28,202 nucleotides of DNA from the NCBI GenBank assembly GCA_903877945.1, contig CAIRFY010000467.1, forward strand, positions 1 through 28,202, written 5' to 3'. A program made the position numbers and the translations under genes. Below, piece after piece: positions 14,793 through 21,593 of the stretch. A model generated the notes under the pieces. The model was not told the origin of the DNA, did not search any database, and was given only the letters and a program-made list of their open reading frames with translations. Position 1 is the stretch's first letter; each line of letters starts with the position of its first letter. Source of the DNA: an uncultured Oscillochloris sp. Its GTDB lineage: Bacteria; Chloroflexota; Chloroflexia; Chloroflexales; Chloroflexaceae.

Positions 14793-15782
14793 GTGCTTGA
14801 TATCGCCATGCCCAAAATAGAGGTTGTGCAGGCGGCTGAGAACTATGGGCGCTTCAAGATCGAGCCGCTTGATCCGGGATATGGTCATACACTAGGCAAT
14901 GCGCTGCGCCGCGTGCTGCTCTCGTCTATCCCCGGCTCGGCGATCACCAAGATAAAGATCGATGGAGTGTATCATGAGTTCTCGACCATTGAGGGTGTAA
15001 AAGAAGACGTTACCGAGATTGTGCTGAATATCAAAGGCGTTCGGCTGCGCTCCTACGCTGAGCGTCCGGTTAAGGTGCTGCTGACGAAGCGTGGCCCTGG
15101 TATCGTCACCGCCGCTGATATCGACGCACCCAGCAATATCGAGCTGGTGAATCCGAAGCACTATATCTGTACGCTTGATTCGGAGACGGCCCGCCTTGAG
15201 ATCGAGATGACCGTTGAGCGCGGCCGGGGTTATGTCTCGGCTGACCAGCGCGATGTGCTGCCGATCGGTGAGATCCCGGTCGATGCGATCTTCACGCCGG
15301 TGCCACGGGTCAACTATGTGGTTGAGAATACCCGTATCGGCCAGGCCACCGACTTCGACCGACTGCTGATTGAGATCTGGACGGACGGCACGGTGAAGCC
15401 GGGCGATGCCCTGAGCCACGCGGCGCAGGTGCTGGTGCAGTATAGCCAGACTATCGCCGACTTCAACCGCCTCGCTGTCGAGGAGGAGGAGCTGCCGGCG
15501 CCAAGCGGGATGGCCATCCCGGCGGACATCTACGATACGCCGATTGAGGATCTCGATCTGTCGACTCGTACGTACAACTGTCTGAAGCGCGCTGACATTA
15601 CGAAGGTGGGTCAGGTGCTTCAGATGGACGAGAAGGCGTTGCTCTCGGTGCGTAACCTGGGGCAGAAGTCGATGGAGGAGATTCGTGATCGGCTCGTCGA
15701 GCGCGGCTACATCACACGGCCCGTCGGCGGCGTTAGTGGTGAGGGCGAGCCGGCGGCACTTGAGCCAGCAAGCGCAGAGTAG
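14793..15782 (+). CDS. rpoA: RNA polymerase alpha subunit
   Basis: 329 residues from GTG 14793, set by AGGAGG at 14781-14786 with 6-base spacing; the frame opens at 14700 but that part is repeat DNA. The N-terminal dimerisation domain has YGRFKIEPLDPGYGHTLGNALRRVLLSS-PG, and the C-terminal domain has the two HhH elements (ADITKVGQVLQMDEKALLSVRNLGQKS-EEI) that contact UP elements and activators. An acidic Glu/Pro-rich linker (about residues 230-240) joins them. Alternative start: ATG 14808. Confidence 0.97.
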   Translation: MLDIAMPKIEVVQAAENYGRFKIEPLDPGYGHTLGNALRRVLLSSIPGSAITKIKIDGVYHEFSTIEGVKEDVTEIVLNIKGVRLRSYAERPVKVLLTKRGPGIVTAADIDAPSNIELVNPKHYICTLDSETARLEIEMTVERGRGYVSADQRDVLPIGEIPVDAIFTPVPRVNYVVENTRIGQATDFDRLLIEIWTDGTVKPGDALSHAAQVLVQYSQTIADFNRLAVEEEELPAPSGMAIPADIYDTPIEDLDLSTRTYNCLKRADITKVGQVLQMDEKALLSVRNLGQKSMEEIRDRLVERGYITRPVGGVSGEGEPAALEPASAE

Positions 15783-15787
15783 AGTTG

Positions 15788-15815
15788 GGTAGCAGGTAAT
15801 AGGTAGCAGGCAACA
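15788..15815 (+). repeat. Degenerate heptamer run GGTAGCA-like x4, rpoA-rplQ gap
   Basis: GGTAGCA, GGTAATA, GGTAGCA and GGCAACA stand in tandem 6 bases after the rpoA stop. The units share GG-A--A. Confidence 0.65.
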
Positions 15816-15825
15816 GGATCTTGAG

Positions 15826-15847
15826 GTGCCCCGCTTGTATGGGGCAC
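15826..15847 (+). other. Hairpin before rplQ
   Basis: GTGCCCC (15826-15832) pairs with GGGGCAC (15841-15847) around an 8-base loop, extendable by G-U and A-T pairs, and is followed by only TTT. A second GCCCC/GGGGC pairing just downstream competes with it. Weak terminator or processing site. Confidence 0.5.
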
Positions 15848-15877
15848 TTTGCCCCCTGGGGCCGTAAGGATAGGACA

Positions 15878-16228
15878 ATGCGACACCGACACGCTGGGAA
15901 ATTGCTCAGTCGCTCGTATGAACACCGCAAGGCGCTCTACCGCAACCTGATGATCGCCTTGATCGATCATCGCCGGATCCAGACGACTCTGGCGAAGGCA
16001 AAGGCTGTGCAGCCGGAGATGGAGCGGCTGATCACGATTGCCCGCGAAGATACACACCACGCACGCCGTATGGCACTCTCGAAGCTGGATAGCAAGATTG
16101 CGATGCGCAAGCTGTTCACCTTTGCGCCACAGGAGTATTCTGGACGCAATGGCGGCTATACCCGCATTACCAAGATTGGCCCACGACTCGGCGATGGTGC
16201 CGAGATGGCGCTGATCGAACTGGTTTAA
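15878..16228 (+). CDS. rplQ: 50S ribosomal protein L17
   Basis: 116 residues starting MRHRHAGKLLSRSYEHRKALYRNLM, the L17 signature; the upstream open part (from 15821) overlaps the hairpin and is not coding. The C-terminal GGYTRITKIGPRLGDGAEMALIEL is normal. L17 sits beside the tunnel exit. truA follows after 9 bases. Confidence 0.97.
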   Translation: MRHRHAGKLLSRSYEHRKALYRNLMIALIDHRRIQTTLAKAKAVQPEMERLITIAREDTHHARRMALSKLDSKIAMRKLFTFAPQEYSGRNGGYTRITKIGPRLGDGAEMALIELV

Positions 16229-16237
16229 CGCTAACCC

Positions 16238-17047
16238 ATGCGAAATGTCGCCCTGCGCCTGGCCTATGATGGGACTGACTTTGTCGGATCACAGTATCAG
16301 AACCAGGGACGCTCGGTGCAGGGGGCGCTTGAGCAGGCGTGGGAGGAGTTGACCCAGGAGCGGCGGCGCGTCACGCTCGCCGGTCGTACGGACGCGGGGG
16401 TTCACGCCGCAGGCCAGGTGGCTAATATTCTGACGGAGACGACGCATTCAACCAAGACGATCTTGCGCGGGATGAATGCGAAGCTTCCAGACGATGTCGC
16501 AGTTCAGGCGGTGCGTGATGTTGGGCAGGACTTCCACGCACGACATTCGGCAAACCGGCGGGCCTACCGCTACCTGATCGATAACAATGACGCCTGGCTG
16601 CCGATGCTTCGTCACTACGTCCTGTATGTCGAGCAAAAGCTCGATCTCGCGGCAATGGCAGAGGCTCTGCCATACCTTGAGGGGACACACGACTTCACGG
16701 CGTTCTCGGCCCTCGTGCCCGATCAGCGCTCGACCGTGCGAACCTGCTACACGGCGCGATTAAGCGAGATCGAACTCTTCGGTAGGCGTCTGATCGCAAT
16801 CGACTTGGTTGCAAACGCCTTCTTGCAGCATATGGTGCGGGTCATCGTCGGGACGGCGCTGCTGGTCGGTCGCCGGAAGATCAGCCCCGAGGGTTTTCGG
16901 GACGTCCTGGAGGGCCGGGATCGTAGGGCCGCAGGGCCAACGAGCGTTGCCCACGGGCTCACCCTCATGTCGGTCGGCTACCCGACCGGCGTGCTACGCT
17001 GGGATGGCGAGCGTATCGACGATCCCGACGATCCAGCAGGCAGATGA
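16238..17047 (+). CDS. truA: tRNA pseudouridine(38-40) synthase
   Basis: 269 residues with MRNVALRLAYDGTDFVGSQYQ and the catalytic motif GRTDAGVHA, Asp52 being the nucleophilic aspartate of TruA. FHARHSANRRAYRYLI and the C-terminal FLQHMVRVIVG are also standard. The enzyme makes pseudouridine at positions 38-40 of the anticodon arm of several tRNAs. No Shine-Dalgarno sequence is visible and the gene follows rplQ by 9 bases, so re-initiation after rplQ is likely. A GGCAGAT/ATCTGCC hairpin spans its stop codon. Confidence 0.96.
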   Translation: MRNVALRLAYDGTDFVGSQYQNQGRSVQGALEQAWEELTQERRRVTLAGRTDAGVHAAGQVANILTETTHSTKTILRGMNAKLPDDVAVQAVRDVGQDFHARHSANRRAYRYLIDNNDAWLPMLRHYVLYVEQKLDLAAMAEALPYLEGTHDFTAFSALVPDQRSTVRTCYTARLSEIELFGRRLIAIDLVANAFLQHMVRVIVGTALLVGRRKISPEGFRDVLEGRDRRAAGPTSVAHGLTLMSVGYPTGVLRWDGERIDDPDDPAGR

Positions 17048-17056
17048 CGATCTGCC
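17039..17056 (+). other. Hairpin across the truA stop codon
   Basis: GGCAGAT (17039-17045) pairs perfectly with ATCTGCC (17050-17056), placing the TGA in the 5' arm and loop. A further imperfect stem, GGTTG-GGCCGT with ACGGCC-GCAACC, follows before rplM. Confidence 0.45.
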
Positions 17057-17135
17057 AACAGATAACAGTTTTTGCTGTCGGTTGGGCCGTGGTGCGGTAC
17101 GGCCAGCAACCAGACACGACACAAGGATAGTAGCT

Positions 17136-17567
17136 GTGAAGACCTACCATCAGACACATTCCGAAGTCCAGCGCGATTGGCTGCTGGTCGATGCCGACGA
17201 CCAAGTTGTCGGTCGGCTCGCTACCCAGATCGCGACTCTCCTGCGCGGAAAGCATAAGCCGACCTTCACGCCTTCGCTGGATAACGGCGACTTTGTGATT
17301 GTGGTGAACGCTGAGAAGATCAAGATCATGGGCCGCAAGGCCGATCAGAAGGTCTACTACCGTCATACTGGCTACCCCGGTGGCATCAAGGCGACGCCCT
17401 ACAAGATGATGCTCTCCAAGCACCCCGACCGCATCCTGCGCATCGCCGTCAAGGGGATGCTGCCCAAGAACCGCATGGGCCGCCACCTGATGGCGAAGCT
17501 GCGGATCTACGCTGGCCCGAACCACCCGCACGCCGCCCAGCAGCCAAAGGTCTGGACGCCGCGCTAA
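17136..17567 (+). CDS. rplM: 50S ribosomal protein L13
   Basis: 143 residues from GTG 17136 (KTYHQTHSEVQRDWLLVDA follows), with AAGGAT 7 bases upstream. Conserved VVGRLATQIATLLRGKHKPTFTP, GDFVIVVNAEKI, GMLPKNRMGR and LRIYAGPNHPHAAQQP are present. L13 is an early 50S assembly protein. It pairs with rpsI 16 bases downstream, as in most bacteria. The longer open frame from 16809 is a truA overlap. Confidence 0.97.
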   Translation: MKTYHQTHSEVQRDWLLVDADDQVVGRLATQIATLLRGKHKPTFTPSLDNGDFVIVVNAEKIKIMGRKADQKVYYRHTGYPGGIKATPYKMMLSKHPDRILRIAVKGMLPKNRMGRHLMAKLRIYAGPNHPHAAQQPKVWTPR

Positions 17568-17583
17568 GAAGGAGATAGCTTGT

Positions 17584-17982
17584 ATGGATGCGAAGCGCTA
17601 TTACCAGGGCACCGGGCGACGGAAGACGTCGGTCGCACGGGTGCGCCTGTTCCCCGGCAGTGGGGAGTTCGTGGTGAACGGTCGGAACACAGAGGACTAC
17701 TTCGGGATGCGCGACCTGCTCCAGCGCAATATCCGCCACCCCCTGGCAGTCACCAATAACCTGAGCAGCTTTAATGTGCTGGTGAAGGTGCGGGGCGGCG
17801 GTGTCGCCAGCCAGGCCGGTGCCGTGCGCCACGGTATCGCCCGTGCGCTGCTGGATCTCGACGTGAGTCTGCGGGCGGTGCTGAAGAAGGCTGGCTTCCT
17901 CACACGTGACCCGCGTATGAAGGAACGTAAGAAGGTTGGCTTGAAGCGTGCTCGTAAGGCGCCGCAGTACACCAAGCGGTAG
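17584..17982 (+). CDS. rpsI: 30S ribosomal protein S9
   Basis: 132 residues: YYQGTGRRKTSVARVRLFPGSGEFVVNGR, GGGVASQAGAVRHGIARAL, and the C-terminal tail DPRMKERKKVGLKRARKAPQYTKR, whose final Lys-Arg contacts the P-site anticodon loop. AAGGAG lies 9 bases before ATG 17584. It ends the ribosomal section; a terminator follows within 45 bases. Confidence 0.98.
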   Translation: MDAKRYYQGTGRRKTSVARVRLFPGSGEFVVNGRNTEDYFGMRDLLQRNIRHPLAVTNNLSSFNVLVKVRGGGVASQAGAVRHGIARALLDLDVSLRAVLKKAGFLTRDPRMKERKKVGLKRARKAPQYTKR

Positions 17983-18024
17983 AGTTGCCAGCGGCAGCTA
18001 TGGAGCGGTAGGGGGTGGGTTTCA

Positions 18025-18059
18025 GGGAGAGCGAAGCTCTCCCCGACTCTCCCCTTTTT
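18025..18059 (+). terminator. Intrinsic terminator after rpsI with two alternative 3' arms
   Basis: GGGAGAG at 18025-18031 can pair with CTCTCCC at 18037-18043 (tight GAA-loop hairpin, 8 bp with the adjacent C-G) or with the duplicate CTCTCCC at 18047-18053, which is followed by C and TTTTT. The two pairings exclude each other; only the second puts the stem against the T-tract. It is the clearest T-tract terminator of the + strand cluster. Confidence 0.65.
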
Positions 18060-18066
18060 CTTATTT

Positions 18067-18642
18067 ATGCGCGTTATTACTGGTAAGGCCAAAGGTCATA
18101 CGCTCAAAGCTCCCAAGGGCCTGGGCACGCGCCCGATGCTCGATAAGGTCAAGGGGTCGCTCTTCTCGATCTTGGAGGGCTACGGGCCGATCCGTGGGCG
18201 AGTCCTCGACCTTTATGCGGGGACGGGATCGCTTGGGATCGAGTGCCTCTCGCGGGGGGCGAGCGCGGCGGATTTTGTCGAGCAGAGCGCCCACGTGTGC
18301 GCGATTATCTCCGATAATCTCCGCCATACGAAGTTTGATGCAATCAGCAAGGTGCATTGCATGCCAGTTGATCGCTTTTTGCAGGGTCATCGGGGTGTAG
18401 GGCATTATGATATAATGGTAATGGATCCACCCTACGCCGATCCACAGATCGTGCATACGATCACAACGGTGGCAGCGGTACAGGTTGGGCACCCCGGCAG
18501 CTTGCTGATCGTCGGACACTCGCCACGAGTCACGCTAGAAGACAGGTACCCGCTTCTGACGAGGATCAAATTCCGTCGTCTTGGCGACTCGTGCTTCTCG
18601 ATTTTTGAGCTTAACGATGGTACGGAGTCCGATGCCGTGTAG
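18067..18642 (+). CDS. rsmD: 16S rRNA (guanine(966)-N2)-methyltransferase
   Basis: 191 residues. MRVITGKAKGHTLKAPKG is the usual RsmD start; TRPMLDKVKGSLFSIL, SAM-binding motif I VLDLYAGTGSLGIECLSRGA (about 46-65) and the catalytic DPPY at 120-123 are all present. It methylates G966 of 16S rRNA in assembled 30S subunits. The ATG has no Shine-Dalgarno sequence: it is only 8 bases after the T-tract of the rpsI terminator, so its message must come from read-through. coaD follows, a common rsmD-coaD pair. Confidence 0.94.
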   Translation: MRVITGKAKGHTLKAPKGLGTRPMLDKVKGSLFSILEGYGPIRGRVLDLYAGTGSLGIECLSRGASAADFVEQSAHVCAIISDNLRHTKFDAISKVHCMPVDRFLQGHRGVGHYDIMVMDPPYADPQIVHTITTVAAVQVGHPGSLLIVGHSPRVTLEDRYPLLTRIKFRRLGDSCFSIFELNDGTESDAV

Positions 18643-18688
18643 CGGATCATCTCCTCGGGCCGGCAGCGGCCCCGCAGAACCCAACCCT

Positions 18689-19174
18689 ATGCGTATTGCG
18701 GTATATCCCGGCAGCTTCGATCCTGTCACCTACGCACACCTGGATATTGCCACGCGGGCATGCCGGGTATTCGACCGCGTGGTTATGAGCGTGTTCGACC
18801 GCCCGCAGAAGAACCTGCTCTTCACCACGGAGGAGCGGCTCGATCTGCTGCGCGAGGCCACGCAGCACCTGCCCAGAGTTGAGGTTGCCAGCTACACTGT
18901 CCTCACGGTCGACTTTGCCCGCGTGGTTGGAGCCTGTGCCATCGTGCGGGGGCTGCGGACGGTCAGCGATTTTGAGGCCGAGTACCAGATGGCTCAGATC
19001 AACCAGTCGCTCGACCCAGAGATTGAGGTGGTGCTTTTGGCGGCCAGTATGAAGTATGGGTACGTCAGCTCAAGCGCGGCGCGCGAGATGGCGAGCCTGG
19101 GCCGCGACCCTGTGGAGTTTGTGCCGCCGCACGTGGTCGCGGCGTTGCGCCAGAAGTATGCGCAAAGGGGGTGA
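18689..19174 (+). CDS. coaD: Phosphopantetheine adenylyltransferase
   Basis: 161 residues starting MRIAVYPGSFDPVTYAHLDI at ATG 18689; the frame extends upstream into rsmD but the family start is clear. The nucleotidyltransferase motif TxGH reads T-Y-A-H (residues 14-17), a Gly-to-Ala change with the catalytic His17 kept. GLRTVSDFEAEYQMAQIN and the SSSAARE version of the second ATP-binding motif are intact. It makes dephospho-CoA from 4'-phosphopantetheine and ATP. A GGGCC/GGCCC hairpin lies at 18657-18672 in the short gap before it. Overlaps the next gene by GTGA. Confidence 0.94.
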   Translation: MRIAVYPGSFDPVTYAHLDIATRACRVFDRVVMSVFDRPQKNLLFTTEERLDLLREATQHLPRVEVASYTVLTVDFARVVGACAIVRGLRTVSDFEAEYQMAQINQSLDPEIEVVLLAASMKYGYVSSSAAREMASLGRDPVEFVPPHVVAALRQKYAQRG

Positions 19175-19608
19175 CGGCCATCGAACTGGACGATTTGATC
19201 GACGAGGTGGAGGATGCGCTGGCCGAGGGTCGGCGGGTACCATTCAGTGGTCGGCTGCTGGTGGACGAAGAGCGCATCCTGGACATCATCGATCGGATGC
19301 GGGTCGCTATCCCCGAGGAACAAAAGCGGGCGCGGCGCATTATCCAGGAGCAGGAGCGGCTGATTGCGGAGGCGCAGGCGCGGGTGCAGCAGGTACTTAG
19401 TGAGCGCGGGCTGCTGGAGGCGATCGATACGGAGCGCACACGGCTGCTCCAGCAGGCTGAACACGAGGCCATACAGGTGCGCGCAGGTGCTGATGAGTAT
19501 GCACGGCAGGTGCTTGAGGAGCTTGACGAGCGACTGATGAAGCTGGTGACAAGTGTGCGCAATGGGTTGAGCGCCCTGGGTGGCGATACGCACGTGCCTC
19601 GACATTAG
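19171..19608 (+). CDS. Hypothetical coiled-coil protein
   Basis: 145 residues from GTG 19171, overlapping the coaD stop as GTGA with AAAGGGG upstream. The sequence is highly charged and helical: after ELDDLIDEVEDALAEGRRVPFSG comes EEQKRARRIIQEQERLIAEAQARVQQVL, a coiled coil from about residue 48 to 130. No signal peptide, membrane segment or catalytic motif is seen. It resembles stalk-like proteins (ATP synthase b/V-type E subunits, DivIVA-like) only in general character. Position after coaD suggests it belongs to this housekeeping unit; function unknown. Confidence 0.8.
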   Translation: MTAIELDDLIDEVEDALAEGRRVPFSGRLLVDEERILDIIDRMRVAIPEEQKRARRIIQEQERLIAEAQARVQQVLSERGLLEAIDTERTRLLQQAEHEAIQVRAGADEYARQVLEELDERLMKLVTSVRNGLSALGGDTHVPRH

Positions 19609-19629
19609 ACAGCCGAGCCTTCGATGCGC

Positions 19630-19659
19630 TTGACAATAGCAAGGCCCCTGGCCTATAAT
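19630..19659 (+). promoter_or_regulatory. Consensus sigma70-type promoter for DUF177-rpmF-fab
   Basis: TTGACA at 19630-19635 and TATAAT at 19654-19659, both exact consensus hexamers, with an 18-base spacer. The start of transcription would be near 19666, giving a leader of about 34 bases to the DUF177 gene. It sits in the 91-base gap after the coiled-coil gene. This is the best promoter match in the window. Confidence 0.85.
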
Positions 19660-19699
19660 GCGGCGTTTGTAGCACTTGGCCGCAACGCCGTGTACGGAC

Positions 19700-20248
19700 A
19701 TGTCAACCATTAAGTTTAATGTGGCGCAGTTGCTGCGCGAGATGATCGGCGGTCGGCGCGACTATACCTTCACCGAAGAGACGCTCCCGCTCGATGATCA
19801 ACTGGTGATGCGTGGGATCAGCGGCAAGGTGCGTTTCATCCGCACTGCGGCCGGTGTCTATGTCCACGTGCGTGCGCGGGGTGTGGTGGAGATGATCTGT
19901 GTGCGCTCGCTGGAGCCGTTCGATTACACGGTCGAGGTTGACTTTAGCGACGAGTTTCACTCGGTTGTGGATGTGATGAACGGCGATGAACTGCCTGCGC
20001 CGATCGAAGATGACCCGTATCTGCTCAGTGAGCTGCATATGGCGGACATCGGCGATGTAGTTCGGGACTATACGCTCCTCGAATTGCCGATCAACCCGGT
20101 GAGTCCGGCGTATCGTGATAAGCCGGTGAGCTACACGGTTCAGTCCGACGGGATTGATGACGAGCAGACAAGCGATAGTGTGGATAGCCGGTTCGAGGCG
20201 CTGAAAGCCTGGGCGGCTCAGCAGAATACGACGCAGAGTAGGAGTTAA
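19700..20248 (+). CDS. DUF177 (YceD-like) protein
   Basis: 182 residues from ATG 19700 (MSTIKFNVAQLLREMIGGRR). The pattern of a beta-rich N-terminal half, a conserved Cys-containing strand (VRARGVVEMICVRSLEPFDY), an acidic middle (DEFHSV, EDDPY) and the position immediately before rpmF identify the DUF177/YceD family. In E. coli YceD and in plants the family is linked to 23S rRNA accumulation; the mechanism is not established. An ATG at 19676 is also in frame but lies about 10 bases after the likely transcription start. Seven bases separate it from rpmF. Confidence 0.85.
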   Translation: MSTIKFNVAQLLREMIGGRRDYTFTEETLPLDDQLVMRGISGKVRFIRTAAGVYVHVRARGVVEMICVRSLEPFDYTVEVDFSDEFHSVVDVMNGDELPAPIEDDPYLLSELHMADIGDVVRDYTLLELPINPVSPAYRDKPVSYTVQSDGIDDEQTSDSVDSRFEALKAWAAQQNTTQSRS

Positions 20249-20255
20249 GACGCTC

Positions 20256-20456
20256 ATGGGTGCACTACCAAAACGAAAAGTTTCACGCCACCGCCGTGGC
20301 AACCGCCGCCAGCATCTGGCACTCAGCGCGCCGACGCTCGTGATCTGCCCGAAGTGTGGCAACCTGATGCGCGCACACATCACATGTCAAGACTGCGGCA
20401 CCTACAAGGGCCGCCAGGTGATCGTCATTGCACCCAAGACTACCGATAGCCGCTAG
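20256..20456 (+). CDS. rpmF: 50S ribosomal protein L32
   Basis: 66 residues: MGALPKRKVSRHRRGNRRQHLAL, then the zinc ribbon with C31, C34, C44 and C47 (CPKC-x9-CQDC) and GTYKGRQVI. This is the C+ form. In many bacteria rpmF is followed by fatty acid genes, as here, coupling ribosome and membrane synthesis. L32 binds 23S rRNA near the exit side of the large subunit. Confidence 0.97.
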   Translation: MGALPKRKVSRHRRGNRRQHLALSAPTLVICPKCGNLMRAHITCQDCGTYKGRQVIVIAPKTTDSR

Positions 20457-20492
20457 GGTTCGGCCCTCCTGCGATAGCGTGATGGCGAGCGA

Positions 20493-20531
20493 GGGGCGAC
20501 CGACCGGTGTTCTCACCGCGCCGGTCGCCCC
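20493..20531 (+). other. Two-storey hairpin between rpmF and fabH
   Basis: Outer stem GGGGCGACCG (20493-20502) with CGGTCGCCCC (20522-20531), perfect; inner stem CGGTG with CACCG around TTCT (20505-20518). Only TTGT follows, so a weak terminator or attenuator between rpmF and the fab genes is possible. Confidence 0.65.
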
Positions 20532-20558
20532 TTGTATGTAGTGAAAGGCAGCGAAGGA

Positions 20559-21557
20559 GTGAGCAATTCACGCTATGCGGCGATCATCGGCTGGGGAATG
20601 GCTGTCCCACAACAGGTGGTCACCAATGAAGATCTCGCCCGGCGGGTCAATACCACCGACGAGTGGATTCGCTCGCGCACCGGGATTAGCGAGCGGCGCG
20701 TTGCGGGGCCGGGTGTGTTCACCTCGACTCTGGCGACGGCGGCGGGCCGCGAGGCGATGGAGCGAGCCGGTGTTGCGCCAAGCGACATCGACATGGTGAT
20801 CGTCGCCACCTGCACGCCGGATCGACCGTTCCCGGCGACGGCATGCGCGGTTCAGGCAAATCTTGGGATTACACGAGCGCCCGCATTCGATATTGCCGCC
20901 GCCTGTAGCGGGTTTGTCTATGGGATGAGTGTGGCCACCGGGATGATCAGGAGCGGGATGAGCCGCTGCCTGCTACTGGTCGCTGCCGACATTTTCACCC
21001 ACCTGATCGACTGGAGTGATCGTAACACCTGTGTGCTTTTTGGCGACGGGGCCGGGGCGGTGGTACTCCAGGCCACTGAGGAGCGCCTGGGGCTGATCAG
21101 TACGCAGATTGGGGCCGCTGGCGAGGGCGAGACGATGATGGCGGTGGACGCCGGGGGGACGCGCATGCCGGCCACCGCCGATCTGCTTGCTCAGGGCAAG
21201 CAGTACGTCTATATGAATGGACGCGAGATCTTTAAGCACGCGGTGCGCGAGATGTGCGACTCGGCGACACGTGTGGTGAAAGAGGCTGGCCTGAGTCTCC
21301 GTGATATAAGCCTGGTCATTCCTCATCAGGCCAATGTACGGATCATTGAGGCCGTGGCGAAGCGGCTTGAGTTGCCCGCTGACCGGGTAGTGATCAACCT
21401 TGATCGCTACGGGAACACGTCATCCGCGTCGGTGCCCATCGCGCTCTATGAGGCGGTGCAGCAGGGCCGGGTGAAGGATGGCGATTATCTATTGATCACG
21501 GCGTTTGGCGGCGGGCTGACCTGGGGGTCGTCGGTGATACGCTGGGGCAGGCCATAG
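20559..21557 (+). CDS. fabH: Beta-ketoacyl-ACP synthase III
   Basis: 332 residues if GTG 20559 is used; GTG 20541 and TTG 20532 are in-frame alternatives, and AAAGG at 20543-20547 favours 20559. The catalytic triad is visible: Cys116 in AAACSGF, His256 in PHQAN and Asn286 in GNTSSA. FabH condenses acetyl-CoA (or branched acyl-CoA) with malonyl-ACP to start fatty acid synthesis. GRTG-type N-terminal segment TNEDLARRVNTTDEWIRSRTG is typical. fabD follows after 36 bases. Confidence 0.95.
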   Translation: MSNSRYAAIIGWGMAVPQQVVTNEDLARRVNTTDEWIRSRTGISERRVAGPGVFTSTLATAAGREAMERAGVAPSDIDMVIVATCTPDRPFPATACAVQANLGITRAPAFDIAAACSGFVYGMSVATGMIRSGMSRCLLLVAADIFTHLIDWSDRNTCVLFGDGAGAVVLQATEERLGLISTQIGAAGEGETMMAVDAGGTRMPATADLLAQGKQYVYMNGREIFKHAVREMCDSATRVVKEAGLSLRDISLVIPHQANVRIIEAVAKRLELPADRVVINLDRYGNTSSASVPIALYEAVQQGRVKDGDYLLITAFGGGLTWGSSVIRWGRP

Positions 21558-21570
21558 TGCGCTATCCCGT

Positions 21571-21591
21571 AGGAAATAGGGAATAGAGAAT
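21571..21591 (+). repeat. Degenerate heptamer run AGGAAAT-like x3 before fabD
   Basis: AGGAAAT, AGGGAAT and AGAGAAT fill most of the fabH-fabD gap right up to the fabD ATG and probably double as its purine-rich ribosome binding region. Confidence 0.55.
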
Positions 21592-21593
21592 CG

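Noticed and set aside
18408..18416. TGATATAAT inside rsmD, an extended -10-like sequence that could serve coaD
   Set aside because: It encodes the conserved residues ahead of the DPPY motif, has no -35, and is about 270 bases from coaD; chance match is likely.
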